Shown here piece after piece: positions 15,098 through 21,006 of a DNA stretch of 21,006 nt. The position numbers and the translations under genes are program-made. Source of the DNA: an uncultured Lysobacter sp. (GTDB lineage: Bacteria > Pseudomonadota > Gammaproteobacteria > Xanthomonadales > Xanthomonadaceae); the NCBI GenBank assembly GCA_946480055.1, contig CAMLID010000055.1, forward strand, positions 1 through 21,006, in the 5' to 3' direction. Position 1 is the first letter of the stretch; every line of letters begins with the position of its first letter. A model generated the notes under the pieces. The model was not told where the DNA came from. It worked only from the letters and a program-made list of their open reading frames with translations, and made no database searches.

Positions 15098-16534
15098 TTA
15101 CGGCATCACCGGCGCCTGGTACGTCAGCGTCAGCCCCAGCGCCCACAGCAGGCCGAGCACCAACGGGATGTGCACCAGCAGCTGCACGAAGGTGAAGCCG
15201 ACGATGTCGCGCGCCTTCAGGCCCAACACGCCCAGCAGCGGCAGCATCCAGAACGGATTGATCAGGTTCGGCAGCGCTTCGGCGGCGTTGTAGACCTGCA
15301 CCGCCCAGCCCAGGTGCACCTTCAGGTCGATCGCCGCCTGCATCACGTACGGCGCCTCGATGATCCACTTGCCGCCGCCGGACGGCACGAAGAAACCCAG
15401 CACCGCCGAATAGGCGCCCATTACCAGGGAGAAGGTCTCGGCGCTGGCGATGCGCACGAACACGCTGGACAGGTGATGCGCGAGCGTCTCGCCGCCGTGG
15501 CCCGGCGCCGAGGTCAGCAGCGCGGCGATGCCGCCGTAGAGCGGGAACTGGATCAGCACCCCGGTGGTGCTGGGCACCGCGCGCGCGACCGCGTCCAGGA
15601 AACTGCGCGGCCGCCAGTGCAGCAGCAGGCCCAGGGTCAGGAACAGGAAGTTGTAGGTGTTGAGGCTGGCGATCGCGGTGACCGCGGGCTTGTTCGCGAA
15701 CTCGTAGACCAGCCAGCCCAGGCCCAGCGCGGCCAGGGCGATAGTGATCAGCGGGCTGTATTCCAGCCATTCGCCGGGACGCGTGCGCGGCGGCAGGACC
15801 GGCGTTGCCGGGCCCTGGTCGGCGCCGAACGCGCTGGCGCGACGCACCGAGGCGCCGCGCGGCGCGGTGACGTAGCACACGACCAGCGACACGCCGATCA
15901 GCGCCGCGGTCAGCACGATCGACTGCCACAGGAAGATGGTCTGGCCGAAAGGCAGCACGCCGGTGATCGCCAGCAGCGCCGGCGGCATGCTGGCCGGATT
16001 GGCTTGCAGCTGCGCGGCCGACGAGCTCAGCCCCATCGCCCAGACCGCGCCCAGGCCCAGGTAGGCGGCGGCGCCGGCGGCGCGGTAATCCATATCCAGG
16101 TCCTCGCGCCGCGCCAGCGCGCGCACCAGCAGGCCGCCGAACACCAGCGAGAAGCCCCAGCTCAGCAGCGAGGTCAGCATGCTCAGCAGGCCGACGTAGC
16201 AGATCGCGCCACGCCCGCTGCGCGGCACCCGCGCCAGCGCGTCGATCAAGCGCGCCACCGCCGGCGCGGTCGCGACCACATAGCCGCCGATCACCACGAA
16301 CGCCATCTGCATGGTGAACGGGATCAGGCTCCAGTAGCCGTCGCCGAACGCGGTCGCGGTGGCCTTGGGCGTGGCCCCGAATCCCAGCGCGGCGATCGCG
16401 ACCACGACCACGGCCAGGGCGGCGAACACGTAGGCATCGGGGAACCAGCGCTCGGCCCAGGCCGCGCTGCGCAGGGCGAAGCGGGCGAGCGGGCCGTCGG
16501 TCGCGGCGGAGGCGTTCGGTGCGGTGGCGGTCAT
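15098..16534 (-). CDS. AtoE-family short-chain fatty acid transporter
   Basis: A 478-residue integral membrane protein with about eleven to thirteen helices. It starts with a hydrophilic segment and FALRSAAWAERWFPDAYVFA, the family opening. SLLSWGFSLVFGGLLVRAL, GLSSSAAQLQANPASMPPALL, LYGGIAALLTSAP and FFVPSGGGKWIIEAPYVM are recognisable AtoE/TIGR00366-like blocks, and the length fits. E. coli AtoE is associated with uptake of short-chain fatty acids such as acetoacetate or butyrate. No atoDAB-type CoA transferase genes neighbour it here, so the substrate stays general. The start at 16534 follows a weak GGAG motif, and TAAAGT at 16594-16599 (minus strand) is a possible -10. Confidence 0.92.
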   Translation of the reverse strand: MTATAPNASAATDGPLARFALRSAAWAERWFPDAYVFAALAVVVVAIAALGFGATPKATATAFGDGYWSLIPFTMQMAFVVIGGYVVATAPAVARLIDALARVPRSGRGAICYVGLLSMLTSLLSWGFSLVFGGLLVRALARREDLDMDYRAAGAAAYLGLGAVWAMGLSSSAAQLQANPASMPPALLAITGVLPFGQTIFLWQSIVLTAALIGVSLVVCYVTAPRGASVRRASAFGADQGPATPVLPPRTRPGEWLEYSPLITIALAALGLGWLVYEFANKPAVTAIASLNTYNFLFLTLGLLLHWRPRSFLDAVARAVPSTTGVLIQFPLYGGIAALLTSAPGHGGETLAHHLSSVFVRIASAETFSLVMGAYSAVLGFFVPSGGGKWIIEAPYVMQAAIDLKVHLGWAVQVYNAAEALPNLINPFWMLPLLGVLGLKARDIVGFTFVQLLVHIPLVLGLLWALGLTLTYQAPVMP

Positions 16535-16644
16535 CGGCGGCTCCGGGCAGCGGCAAGGTCATTGTCGGCCGCACGATGGGCGGCGCCGCTAGCACTTTAG
16601 TCGCAGCGCGGACTCGCATGCGCACGGATCGCCACGAAACCGCT

Positions 16645-16673
16645 TTGGGGTAGGAGCGGCGTAAGCCGCGACC
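16645..16673 (+). repeat. REP-like 29-bp repeat, copy 1
   Basis: The copy starts TTGGGGTAGGAGCGG and contains GCGGCGTAAGCCGC, a 5-bp hairpin with loop GTAA. It is identical over 29 bases to the copy at 16739-16767. The similarity continues upstream with a single difference (GAAACCGC versus GAAACGGC). Confidence 0.88.
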
Positions 16674-16738
16674 GCGCCACTAGGCCGCCGACGCTCCGCC
16701 GACCAAGCGAGCAACCATCAACCGCTCATGAAACGGCT

Positions 16739-16817
16739 TTGGGGTAGGAGCGGCGTAAGCCGCGACCACGCACTTAGGGCCGCGACGCGGTCGCGGCTTA
16801 CGCCGCTCCTACCCCAA
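16739..16817. repeat. REP-like repeats in inverted orientation (copies 2 and 3) forming a 29-bp inverted repeat
   Basis: Copy 2 (16739-16767, plus) and copy 3 (16789-16817, minus) are perfect reverse complements over 29 bases with a 21-base spacer, so a long hairpin is possible. Each arm also carries its own GCGGC-GTAA-GCCGC hairpin. A pair of REP-like units in inverted orientation is the usual BIME-type arrangement and may act on transcript ends between the atoE-type and secreted-protein genes. Confidence 0.88.
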
Positions 16818-16889
16818 GGCGACTTTTCGCTGCTCGAGTAGCGCCAGGCTCCTGAGCGATCGCTGCCTTATTGCGCGCGAACCGTCGCC

Positions 16890-16910
16890 GGGCCGGCCGC
16901 AAGCCGGCCC
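16890..16910 (-). terminator. GC-rich hairpin after the large secreted protein gene
   Basis: GGGCCGGC (16890-16897) and GCCGGCCC (16903-16910) form an 8-bp stem with a 5-base loop, seven bases beyond the stop codon of the minus-strand gene. No T tract follows, so it is at best a weak or factor-assisted terminator. Confidence 0.4.
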
Positions 16911-16917
16911 GCACCGT

Positions 16918-19143
16918 TCAATAGCCCGACGCGTTCGCCGCGAACCGCACCGGCACCGTGACCGTCGCGCTGCCGCCGCTGTTGAGGTTCACGCTCAGGT
17001 TCACCACGCTGTCGCCGGCGTTGCCGCCCGAGGACGGGCAGCTGCCGCCGCTGGCCACGCACGACCAGGGGCCGCTCAAGGTCACGCCGTTGGGCAGGCT
17101 GTCGTTGATCTGCGCGGCGTTGGCCGCATCGGGGCCGTTGTTGACCACGGTCAGGGTGTAGCTGGCGGTGCCGCCGGGGGTGTAGGTCGCGGCGCCGTCG
17201 CTCTTGCTGATCGTCAGATCGGCCTGGCGCAAGGCGTTGACGATGGTGCAACTGAGGTCGTCGCCGGCGCTGGGCGAGAACTCGGCCCACTGCTGGCGGT
17301 TGCCGACGTTATTGCCCGCGCCGGACGGCAGCACGGTCGCCGACCCGATGGTCGCGCTGCTGCAACTCAGCGACACACGGTAGGACGTGGGTGCCTGGTC
17401 GGCGCCGGCGGGCGTGGTCCGGATCGCCTCTTCGAACTGCATGGTGCTGCCCGGGGCCAGGATCACGGTGCCGGTGCCGGCGCTGGCCGGCGCGGTGCTG
17501 CCGGTGGTCGCGGCGCTGGCGGTCAGGACGCCGCCGGAGTAGATCCGCACCGTCGCCTGGTCGCTGGCGCCGACGCGGCCCTGCAACTGCTTGCTCAGGC
17601 TGACCCAGATCGGGGTCGGGGTCGGACGGCAGGCGCTGGCGTCGAAGTTGGTATTGCTTACCAGACCGCGCAGCACCGCGCGCGCGGCGTTGTGCAGGCC
17701 TTGGCCGGCGACGCTGGGCGCAGCGCAGGCGTCGTTGCCGGTGCTGCCGCCGCGGTTGACGCGCACCCGCACATCGATCATGTAGGTGTCGGTCTGTCCG
17801 GCGTTGAGGTTGCGCCACTGCCCCTGCAGCAGCCACGGACCGCTGCCGGCGAGCGCCGCCGCGGCGCCGCCGTTGAGGCTGTAGCTGGCCGACACCACGC
17901 TGGTATCCGGATCCAGGCCGGGCGTGTCGGTGAGGCTGTAGCTGGCGGCGACGATGCTGGGGTTGTTGACCACCACCGTGTAGCGGATATCGGACAGGTC
18001 GGCGCTGCCGGCCACGACCACCGGGGCGGCGGCGTTCTTGGTGATGGCCAGGCTCGCGTCGTCGTCGGTGATCGTATAGCTGCGCACGCTCTGCGCCACG
18101 GCGCCGCAGCTGGTGCCGGAGGTCAGCAGGAACGGCAGCGGCGAACCGCTGGGCGGCGAGATCCGCAGGTCGATGGTCTCGTTGCCTTCCGGCAGCGCAT
18201 CGTTGGTGATCGCGATCGGCAGCGCGATCATGCTGCCGGCGCCGCCGTCGTAGGTGCCGGCAGGCACGGCGACGGTGAAGGTCGTGGCGTTGCCGGGCGT
18301 GGTGTAGTCCACGCCCAGGGTCGCGCTGCCGCCGGTGACCTGGACCTGCACGCTCAGCCCGCCGGCCGGAACGATGCCGTTGATGCGCAGCGCCGGCAGG
18401 TTGCCGCCGCTGGCTTCGGGCGAGGAACTGCTGGGCTGGTCGAATTCGACGAAGGGGCGCAGCACCAGTTGGATCGCGTCCAGGAAGTTGCCGACGGTGA
18501 GGTCGCCGCCGGCGGTGCTGATCGACTCGAAGCCCAGGCTGTTGGTGCCGGTGGCGCCGGCGTAGGTAAAGTTGCCGCTGTAGTCGACCCAGCCGTTGCC
18601 GCTGGCGACCGGCGTGGCCGCGGTGCCCTGCGACACGACCGGCGTATTGAAGCTGCCGTTGGTGGTGGTGCCGACCCGGATCACAGTCGAGGACGCGCCG
18701 ACCTTCATCTCGGCCACATCGCGCACGGTCGCGCTGGAGCGGCCGCGGTGGCTGAACACCCAGTCGATGCGCTCGCCGTTGATCATGCACACGTTCTGGT
18801 ACATGCGCGACGTCGCGGCGGCGTTGAGTTCGGCGAACTGGCGGCCTTCGCGCGCGGGTACGCCGCTGAAGGTGTTGGCCCACAACTCCATCAGGCGGCC
18901 GCTGGTGCCGGCCCAGGCAGGCGGCACGCAGCTGCCGTTGGCGGTGCCGACCGGGTGGGTCGTGGTCCAGCCGGGAATCGCGCCTTCCGGGATCAGCGCA
19001 TAGCAAGCCGTGGTGCCGTTGCCGAGCACGGGCGCTTCGAAACCGATGTTGATGAAGCTGCGTTGGACCTGCGCGGCGGCGGGCAAGGCGAAGCAGGCGG
19101 CGGCGAGCGCGGTCAGGCCGCGAAGCAAACGGCGATGAGTCAT
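16918..19143 (-). CDS. large secreted multi-domain surface protein with Calx-beta-like and DUF11 domains
   Basis: A 741-residue exported protein. The signal peptide MTHRRLLRGLTALAAACFALPAAAQ ends at an AAA-Q type site. Residues 30-230 form a beta-rich domain (NIGFEAPVL, IPGWTTTHP, LMELWAN, RQFAELNA). It resembles carbohydrate-binding or DUF642-like modules by its feel only. Residues about 231-361 look like a Calx-beta domain (GVDYTTPGNATTFTVAVPAG, then EGNETIDLRI, ending YTITDDDASL). A beta-sandwich region with a DUF11-like segment follows at about 362-470. A C-terminal DUF11 domain (about 640-741) begins ADLTISKSDG and TYTLTVVNNGPDAANA. The last domain stops at VPVRFAANASGY, without the usual closing NN-type end. 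Adhesion or matrix roles are common for such proteins. The ATG at 19143 follows AGGGGG and a Clp-like site. Paired Cys suggest disulfides. Confidence 0.85.
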   Translation of the reverse strand: MTHRRLLRGLTALAAACFALPAAAQVQRSFINIGFEAPVLGNGTTACYALIPEGAIPGWTTTHPVGTANGSCVPPAWAGTSGRLMELWANTFSGVPAREGRQFAELNAAATSRMYQNVCMINGERIDWVFSHRGRSSATVRDVAEMKVGASSTVIRVGTTTNGSFNTPVVSQGTAATPVASGNGWVDYSGNFTYAGATGTNSLGFESISTAGGDLTVGNFLDAIQLVLRPFVEFDQPSSSSPEASGGNLPALRINGIVPAGGLSVQVQVTGGSATLGVDYTTPGNATTFTVAVPAGTYDGGAGSMIALPIAITNDALPEGNETIDLRISPPSGSPLPFLLTSGTSCGAVAQSVRSYTITDDDASLAITKNAAAPVVVAGSADLSDIRYTVVVNNPSIVAASYSLTDTPGLDPDTSVVSASYSLNGGAAAALAGSGPWLLQGQWRNLNAGQTDTYMIDVRVRVNRGGSTGNDACAAPSVAGQGLHNAARAVLRGLVSNTNFDASACRPTPTPIWVSLSKQLQGRVGASDQATVRIYSGGVLTASAATTGSTAPASAGTGTVILAPGSTMQFEEAIRTTPAGADQAPTSYRVSLSCSSATIGSATVLPSGAGNNVGNRQQWAEFSPSAGDDLSCTIVNALRQADLTISKSDGAATYTPGGTASYTLTVVNNGPDAANAAQINDSLPNGVTLSGPWSCVASGGSCPSSGGNAGDSVVNLSVNLNSGGSATVTVPVRFAANASGY

Positions 19144-19157
19144 GGATCCCCCTGTAA

Positions 19158-19173
19158 CGTGACCAGTGTCACA
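19158..19173. promoter_or_regulatory. CRP/Clp-type palindromic operator upstream of the secreted protein gene
   Basis: Read toward the gene, the site is TGTGA-N6-TCACG, nine of ten consensus half-site positions of the CRP family (TGTGA-N6-TCACA). The symmetric core GTGAC-N4-GTCAC is perfect. It lies 14 bases before the ATG. In xanthomonads and Lysobacter the CRP homologue Clp controls many secreted enzymes and antibiotic genes (established). Being this close to the start suggests repression or a start site just downstream. No confident -35/-10 pair was found. Confidence 0.6.
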
Positions 19174-19261
19174 AATACTGGGCAAAAAACCTGAACTGGT
19201 CCTCACATCGCCGGTCGCTCCGGCGTCCGGCGCCGCCGTCGCGCGGCGCCGGAATCCGCAC

Positions 19262-19807
19262 TCAGGGCTTGGCCGGCGGCGGTGGCAGCGCGATCTCGGC
19301 ACGGGCGCGGCGACCGGAACCGATCACCGCCTCGGCACGGATCTCCATCGGCGCGCCCTTGGAAAACAGCGCTGTGGTGCCGACCGCGGTCCAGGCCGGG
19401 TAGTGATGCTTGAAGAACTCGCGGTGCACTTTCAGCACCGGCTCGGTCCGGCGCCGGAACTCTTCGTGGTCCTGGGCGACATGGAAGCTGGTGAGCTCGA
19501 CCACGTCGTCCAGGCTCGCGCCGGCGCTCTTGAGGTGGGCTTCGAGCTGCTGGAAAGCCCAGCGGATCTTGGCCTCGTCGTCGGCGCCTACGCTGGCCGG
19601 TATCCCCGACACGATCACGCGGTCGCCGATACGCAGCACCGGGGTGTAGTGGAAGCCGTGGTAGGAATCCTCCCAGCCGGGCGGGGCGAAATGCTCGCGC
19701 GTGGACGCTGCGGCATCGACGGCATCGGCGACGGGCGGCTCGGCTGCGGCGGCGGTGGCCGCGACACACAGGACGGACAGGACGAACCCGGCAGGCAGAC
19801 GGCGCAT
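19262..19807 (-). CDS. exported RidA/YjgF-family protein
   Basis: A 181-residue protein. The N-terminus MRRLPAGFVLSVLCVAATAAAAEPP is a Sec-type signal peptide, with cleavage likely near residue 22, so the product acts in the periplasm. After a linker, YTPVLRIGDRVIVSGIPAS begins the RidA core. IRWAFQQLEAHLKSAGASLDDVVELTSFHV is the central helix plus strand, and PAWTAVGTTALFSKGAPMEIRAEAV the end. In cytosolic RidA an Arg near the last strands (Arg105 in E. coli) is essential for hydrolysing reactive enamines or imines. Here FSKG occupies that area, so the deaminase activity is probably absent. Binding or another chemistry is more likely. It stands between the secreted-protein gene and ubiA, all on the minus strand. 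Confidence 0.88.
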   Translation of the reverse strand: MRRLPAGFVLSVLCVAATAAAAEPPVADAVDAAASTREHFAPPGWEDSYHGFHYTPVLRIGDRVIVSGIPASVGADDEAKIRWAFQQLEAHLKSAGASLDDVVELTSFHVAQDHEEFRRRTEPVLKVHREFFKHHYPAWTAVGTTALFSKGAPMEIRAEAVIGSGRRARAEIALPPPPAKP

Positions 19808-19837
19808 CGCGGCACTCCATTGGCGGACGATGCGGCG

Positions 19838-19843
19838 ATTCTA
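19838..19843 (-). promoter_or_regulatory. candidate -10 (TAGAAT) for the RidA-like gene
   Basis: TAGAAT on the minus strand lies 30 bases before the ATG at 19807. It matches five of six consensus bases and has a normal leader length. No convincing -35 hexamer is visible. Confidence 0.4.
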
Positions 19844-19883
19844 GGCACGGCTACAGCATGGAGAACGTGTCCACCGCTCGGCT

Positions 19884-20807
19884 TCAGGCGCCGCCGGCGC
19901 CGCCGCCCAGGGCGTAGTCCAAAGCCAGGCCGGCGAACACCGTCAGCCCGACCCAGTGGTTGTGCAGGAAGGCCTTGAAGCAGCCGGCGCGGTCGCGGCC
20001 GCGCGCGATCGCGAATTCGTAGATCACCAGCAGCGCCGCCAGGCCCAGGCCGCCGTAGTACCAGACGCCCAACCCGGCGCGCTGCCCGGCCAGGGTCAGC
20101 GCGGCCAGGAACAAGGCGTACAGCACGCCCTGCGCGATCAGGTCCATTTCGCCGAACAGGATCGCGGTCGACTTGGAGCCCATGCGCAGGTCGTCCTCGC
20201 GGTCGACCATCGCGTACCAGGTGTCGTAGGCGGTCGCCCACAGGATGTTGGCCGCGTACAGCAGCCAGGCCACCGGCGGCACTTCGCCCTGCACCGCCGC
20301 GAACGCCATCGGGATGCCCCAGCCGAAGGCCATGCCCAGGTAGACCTGCGGCAGGTAGGTGTAGCGCTTGAGGTAGGGATAGCTGGCGGCCAGGACCACG
20401 CCGACCACGCTCATCTGCACGGTCAGGCGGTTCATCGTCAGCACCAGCGCGAACGCGGCCAGCATCAGCACGGCGAACACCATCAGCGCCTCGCGTCCGC
20501 GCACCGCGCCGGTCGCCAGCGGCCGGTCCTTGGTGCGCTCGACATGCGGGTCCAGCCAGCGGTCGGCGTAGTCGTTGATCACGCAGCCGGCCGCGCGGGT
20601 CAGCCAGACCCCGGCGCTGAACACGAACAGGGTCCACAGCGGCGGCACCCCGCGCGCGGCGATCCACAGGCCCCACCAGGTCGGCCACAGCAGCAGCAGC
20701 CAGCCGATCGGGCGGTCGCCGCGGACCAGCTTCCAGTACAGCCGCAGCCGCACTCTCCAGGCCGGAAGCGGTGCCGGTTCGGGGCTTTCGTAGCGCTCGT
20801 AACTCAT
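19884..20807 (-). CDS. ubiA: 4-hydroxybenzoate polyprenyltransferase UbiA
   Basis: A 307-residue membrane enzyme with about nine helices. The first Mg-binding Asp-rich motif is NDYADRWLD (78-86), followed by [10 protein letters not shown] (91-100). The second is [13 protein letters not shown] (194-206), with [10 protein letters not shown] next. The N-terminus [22 protein letters not shown] is typical of bacterial UbiA, separating it from menaquinone, heme and chlorophyll prenyltransferases. It attaches an all-trans polyprenyl chain to 4-hydroxybenzoate, the first membrane step of ubiquinone synthesis. The chorismate lyase gene ubiC, often next to it in E. coli, is not in the window. TACTCT ends six bases before the ATG, with no Shine-Dalgarno sequence, so a leaderless start is possible. 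Confidence 0.95.
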   Translation of the reverse strand: MSYERYESPEPAPLPAWRVRLRLYWKLVRGDRPIGWLLLLWPTWWGLWIAARGVPPLWTLFVFSAGVWLTRAAGCVINDYADRWLDPHVERTKDRPLATGAVRGREALMVFAVLMLAAFALVLTMNRLTVQMSVVGVVLAASYPYLKRYTYLPQVYLGMAFGWGIPMAFAAVQGEVPPVAWLLYAANILWATAYDTWYAMVDREDDLRMGSKSTAILFGEMDLIAQGVLYALFLAALTLAGQRAGLGVWYYGGLGLAALLVIYEFAIARGRDRAGCFKAFLHNHWVGLTVFAGLALDYALGGGAGGA

Positions 20808-20813
20808 CCGATC

Positions 20814-20819
20814 AGAGTA
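20814..20819 (-). promoter_or_regulatory. candidate -10 (TACTCT) placed for leaderless ubiA transcription
   Basis: TACTCT fits TANNNT and is followed by GATCGG and the ATG at 20805-20807. The six-base gap would put the transcription start on the ATG. Only three of six bases match TATAAT, so confidence is limited. Confidence 0.35.
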
Positions 20820-20890
20820 CCAAGGCCGGCCAGCGCGCCGCGAGCGCGGCCGATCGCCGCCGCGGCGCGACCTGCGCCCGCGTTTGCGGC

Positions 20891-20896
20891 TAGAAT
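20891..20896 (+). promoter_or_regulatory. candidate -10 (TAGAAT) for the tRNA-Arg gene
   Basis: TAGAAT sits 55 bases before the tRNA, in GC-rich DNA with GCGG before it and GCCGG after. No good -35 box is visible at 16-18 bases. A leader with a small CCGAC/GTCGG hairpin would precede the tRNA. Confidence 0.35.
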
Positions 20897-20951
20897 GCCG
20901 GTCCCGCGCGGTCCCGACTTTTATCGGTCGGAGCGGCGGGATCTCAGCCAG

Positions 20952-21006
20952 GCGCCCGTAGCTCAGCCGGATAGAGTAGTGGCTTCCGAAGCCATTGGTC
21001 GGGGGT
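20952..21006 (+). tRNA. tRNA-Arg (anticodon CCG), 5' part, cut by the window edge
   Basis: The 5' acceptor arm is GCGCCCG, followed by TA and a D arm GCTC...GAGT. The anticodon arm is GTGGC-TTCCGAA-GCCAT with the CCG anticodon in the seven-base loop, then variable bases TGGTC and the start of a T stem GGGGGT. The 5' acceptor and D arm closely match E. coli tRNA-Arg(CCG). The remaining T arm, the 3' acceptor strand and the CCA end lie beyond the window. Confidence 0.93.

Larger units (their letters stand above)
16535..16917. other. 383-bp gene-free stretch filled by three repeat copies
   Basis: No protein gene is supported here. The first part is the atoE-type upstream region. Positions 16645-16673, 16739-16767 and 16789-16817 are three copies of one 29-bp repeat. 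A GC-rich hairpin at 16890-16910 follows the large secreted protein gene. Frames crossing it are short or low-quality. Confidence 0.7.

Noticed and set aside
15170..16600. 476-codon plus-strand open frame opposite the AtoE-type gene
   Set aside because: His/Gln/Arg-rich shadow with no start signal; the minus frame has clear transporter helices.
17692..19194. 500-codon plus-strand open frame opposite the secreted protein
   Set aside because: Composition is shadow-like (Ala/Gly/His/Arg) and it lacks a ribosome binding site or motif; the minus frame has a signal peptide and domain structure.

Overview
The window is 21 kb of very GC-rich, densely packed bacterial chromosome. Gene content and style point to the Xanthomonadaceae, most likely Lysobacter or a close relative. 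The evidence is a bioB-bioF-ACT-bioH-bioC run divergent from comF, ubiA near a tRNA, short dispersed 'TAGGAGCGGCGTAAGCCGCG' repeats, and a CRP/Clp-type palindrome before a large secreted protein. The genus is inference; the family-level impression is firmer. I see no insertion sequence, prophage, CRISPR array or plasmid function, so this reads as core chromosome with a few lineage-specific genes.

Layout. Positions 1-184 hold the start of mnmG (tRNA wobble modification), running off the left edge. A 515-bp gap follows with a strong plus-strand terminator that serves no visible gene and a structured inverted-repeat region. Next come a Tyr/Gly/Pro-rich lipoprotein (minus), an EamA-type transporter and a PLP-dependent threonine/serine dehydratase-like enzyme (both plus). 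Positions 3697-5257 are a two-gene unit: an ACT-like + V4R-type cysteine-rich protein, then a seven-helix MHYT-domain membrane protein, closed by a strong intrinsic terminator. This is the best candidate for an uncharacterised sensory pair. An NTF2/ketosteroid-isomerase-like protein and a GT39 (ArnT-like) membrane glycosyltransferase follow.

Positions 7472-12974 (minus) are a biotin operon: bioB, bioF, an ACT-domain protein, bioH, bioC and a drug/metabolite-type transporter. Two junctions are 4-base stop/start overlaps. BioC and BioH build and release the pimeloyl-ACP precursor, BioF makes 7-keto-8-aminopelargonate and BioB makes biotin; bioA and bioD are not here. The comF-family gene diverges from bioB.

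The right part holds a three-helix membrane protein of unknown function, a small lipoprotein resembling the SecD P1 'head' domain, an AtoE-family short-chain fatty acid transporter, a gene-free stretch with three copies of a 29-bp repeat, a 741-residue secreted protein with Calx-beta-like and DUF11 domains, an exported RidA-family protein, ubiA (ubiquinone synthesis) and the first 55 bases of a tRNA-Arg (anticodon CCG). All calls come from reading the sequence; no database search was run.
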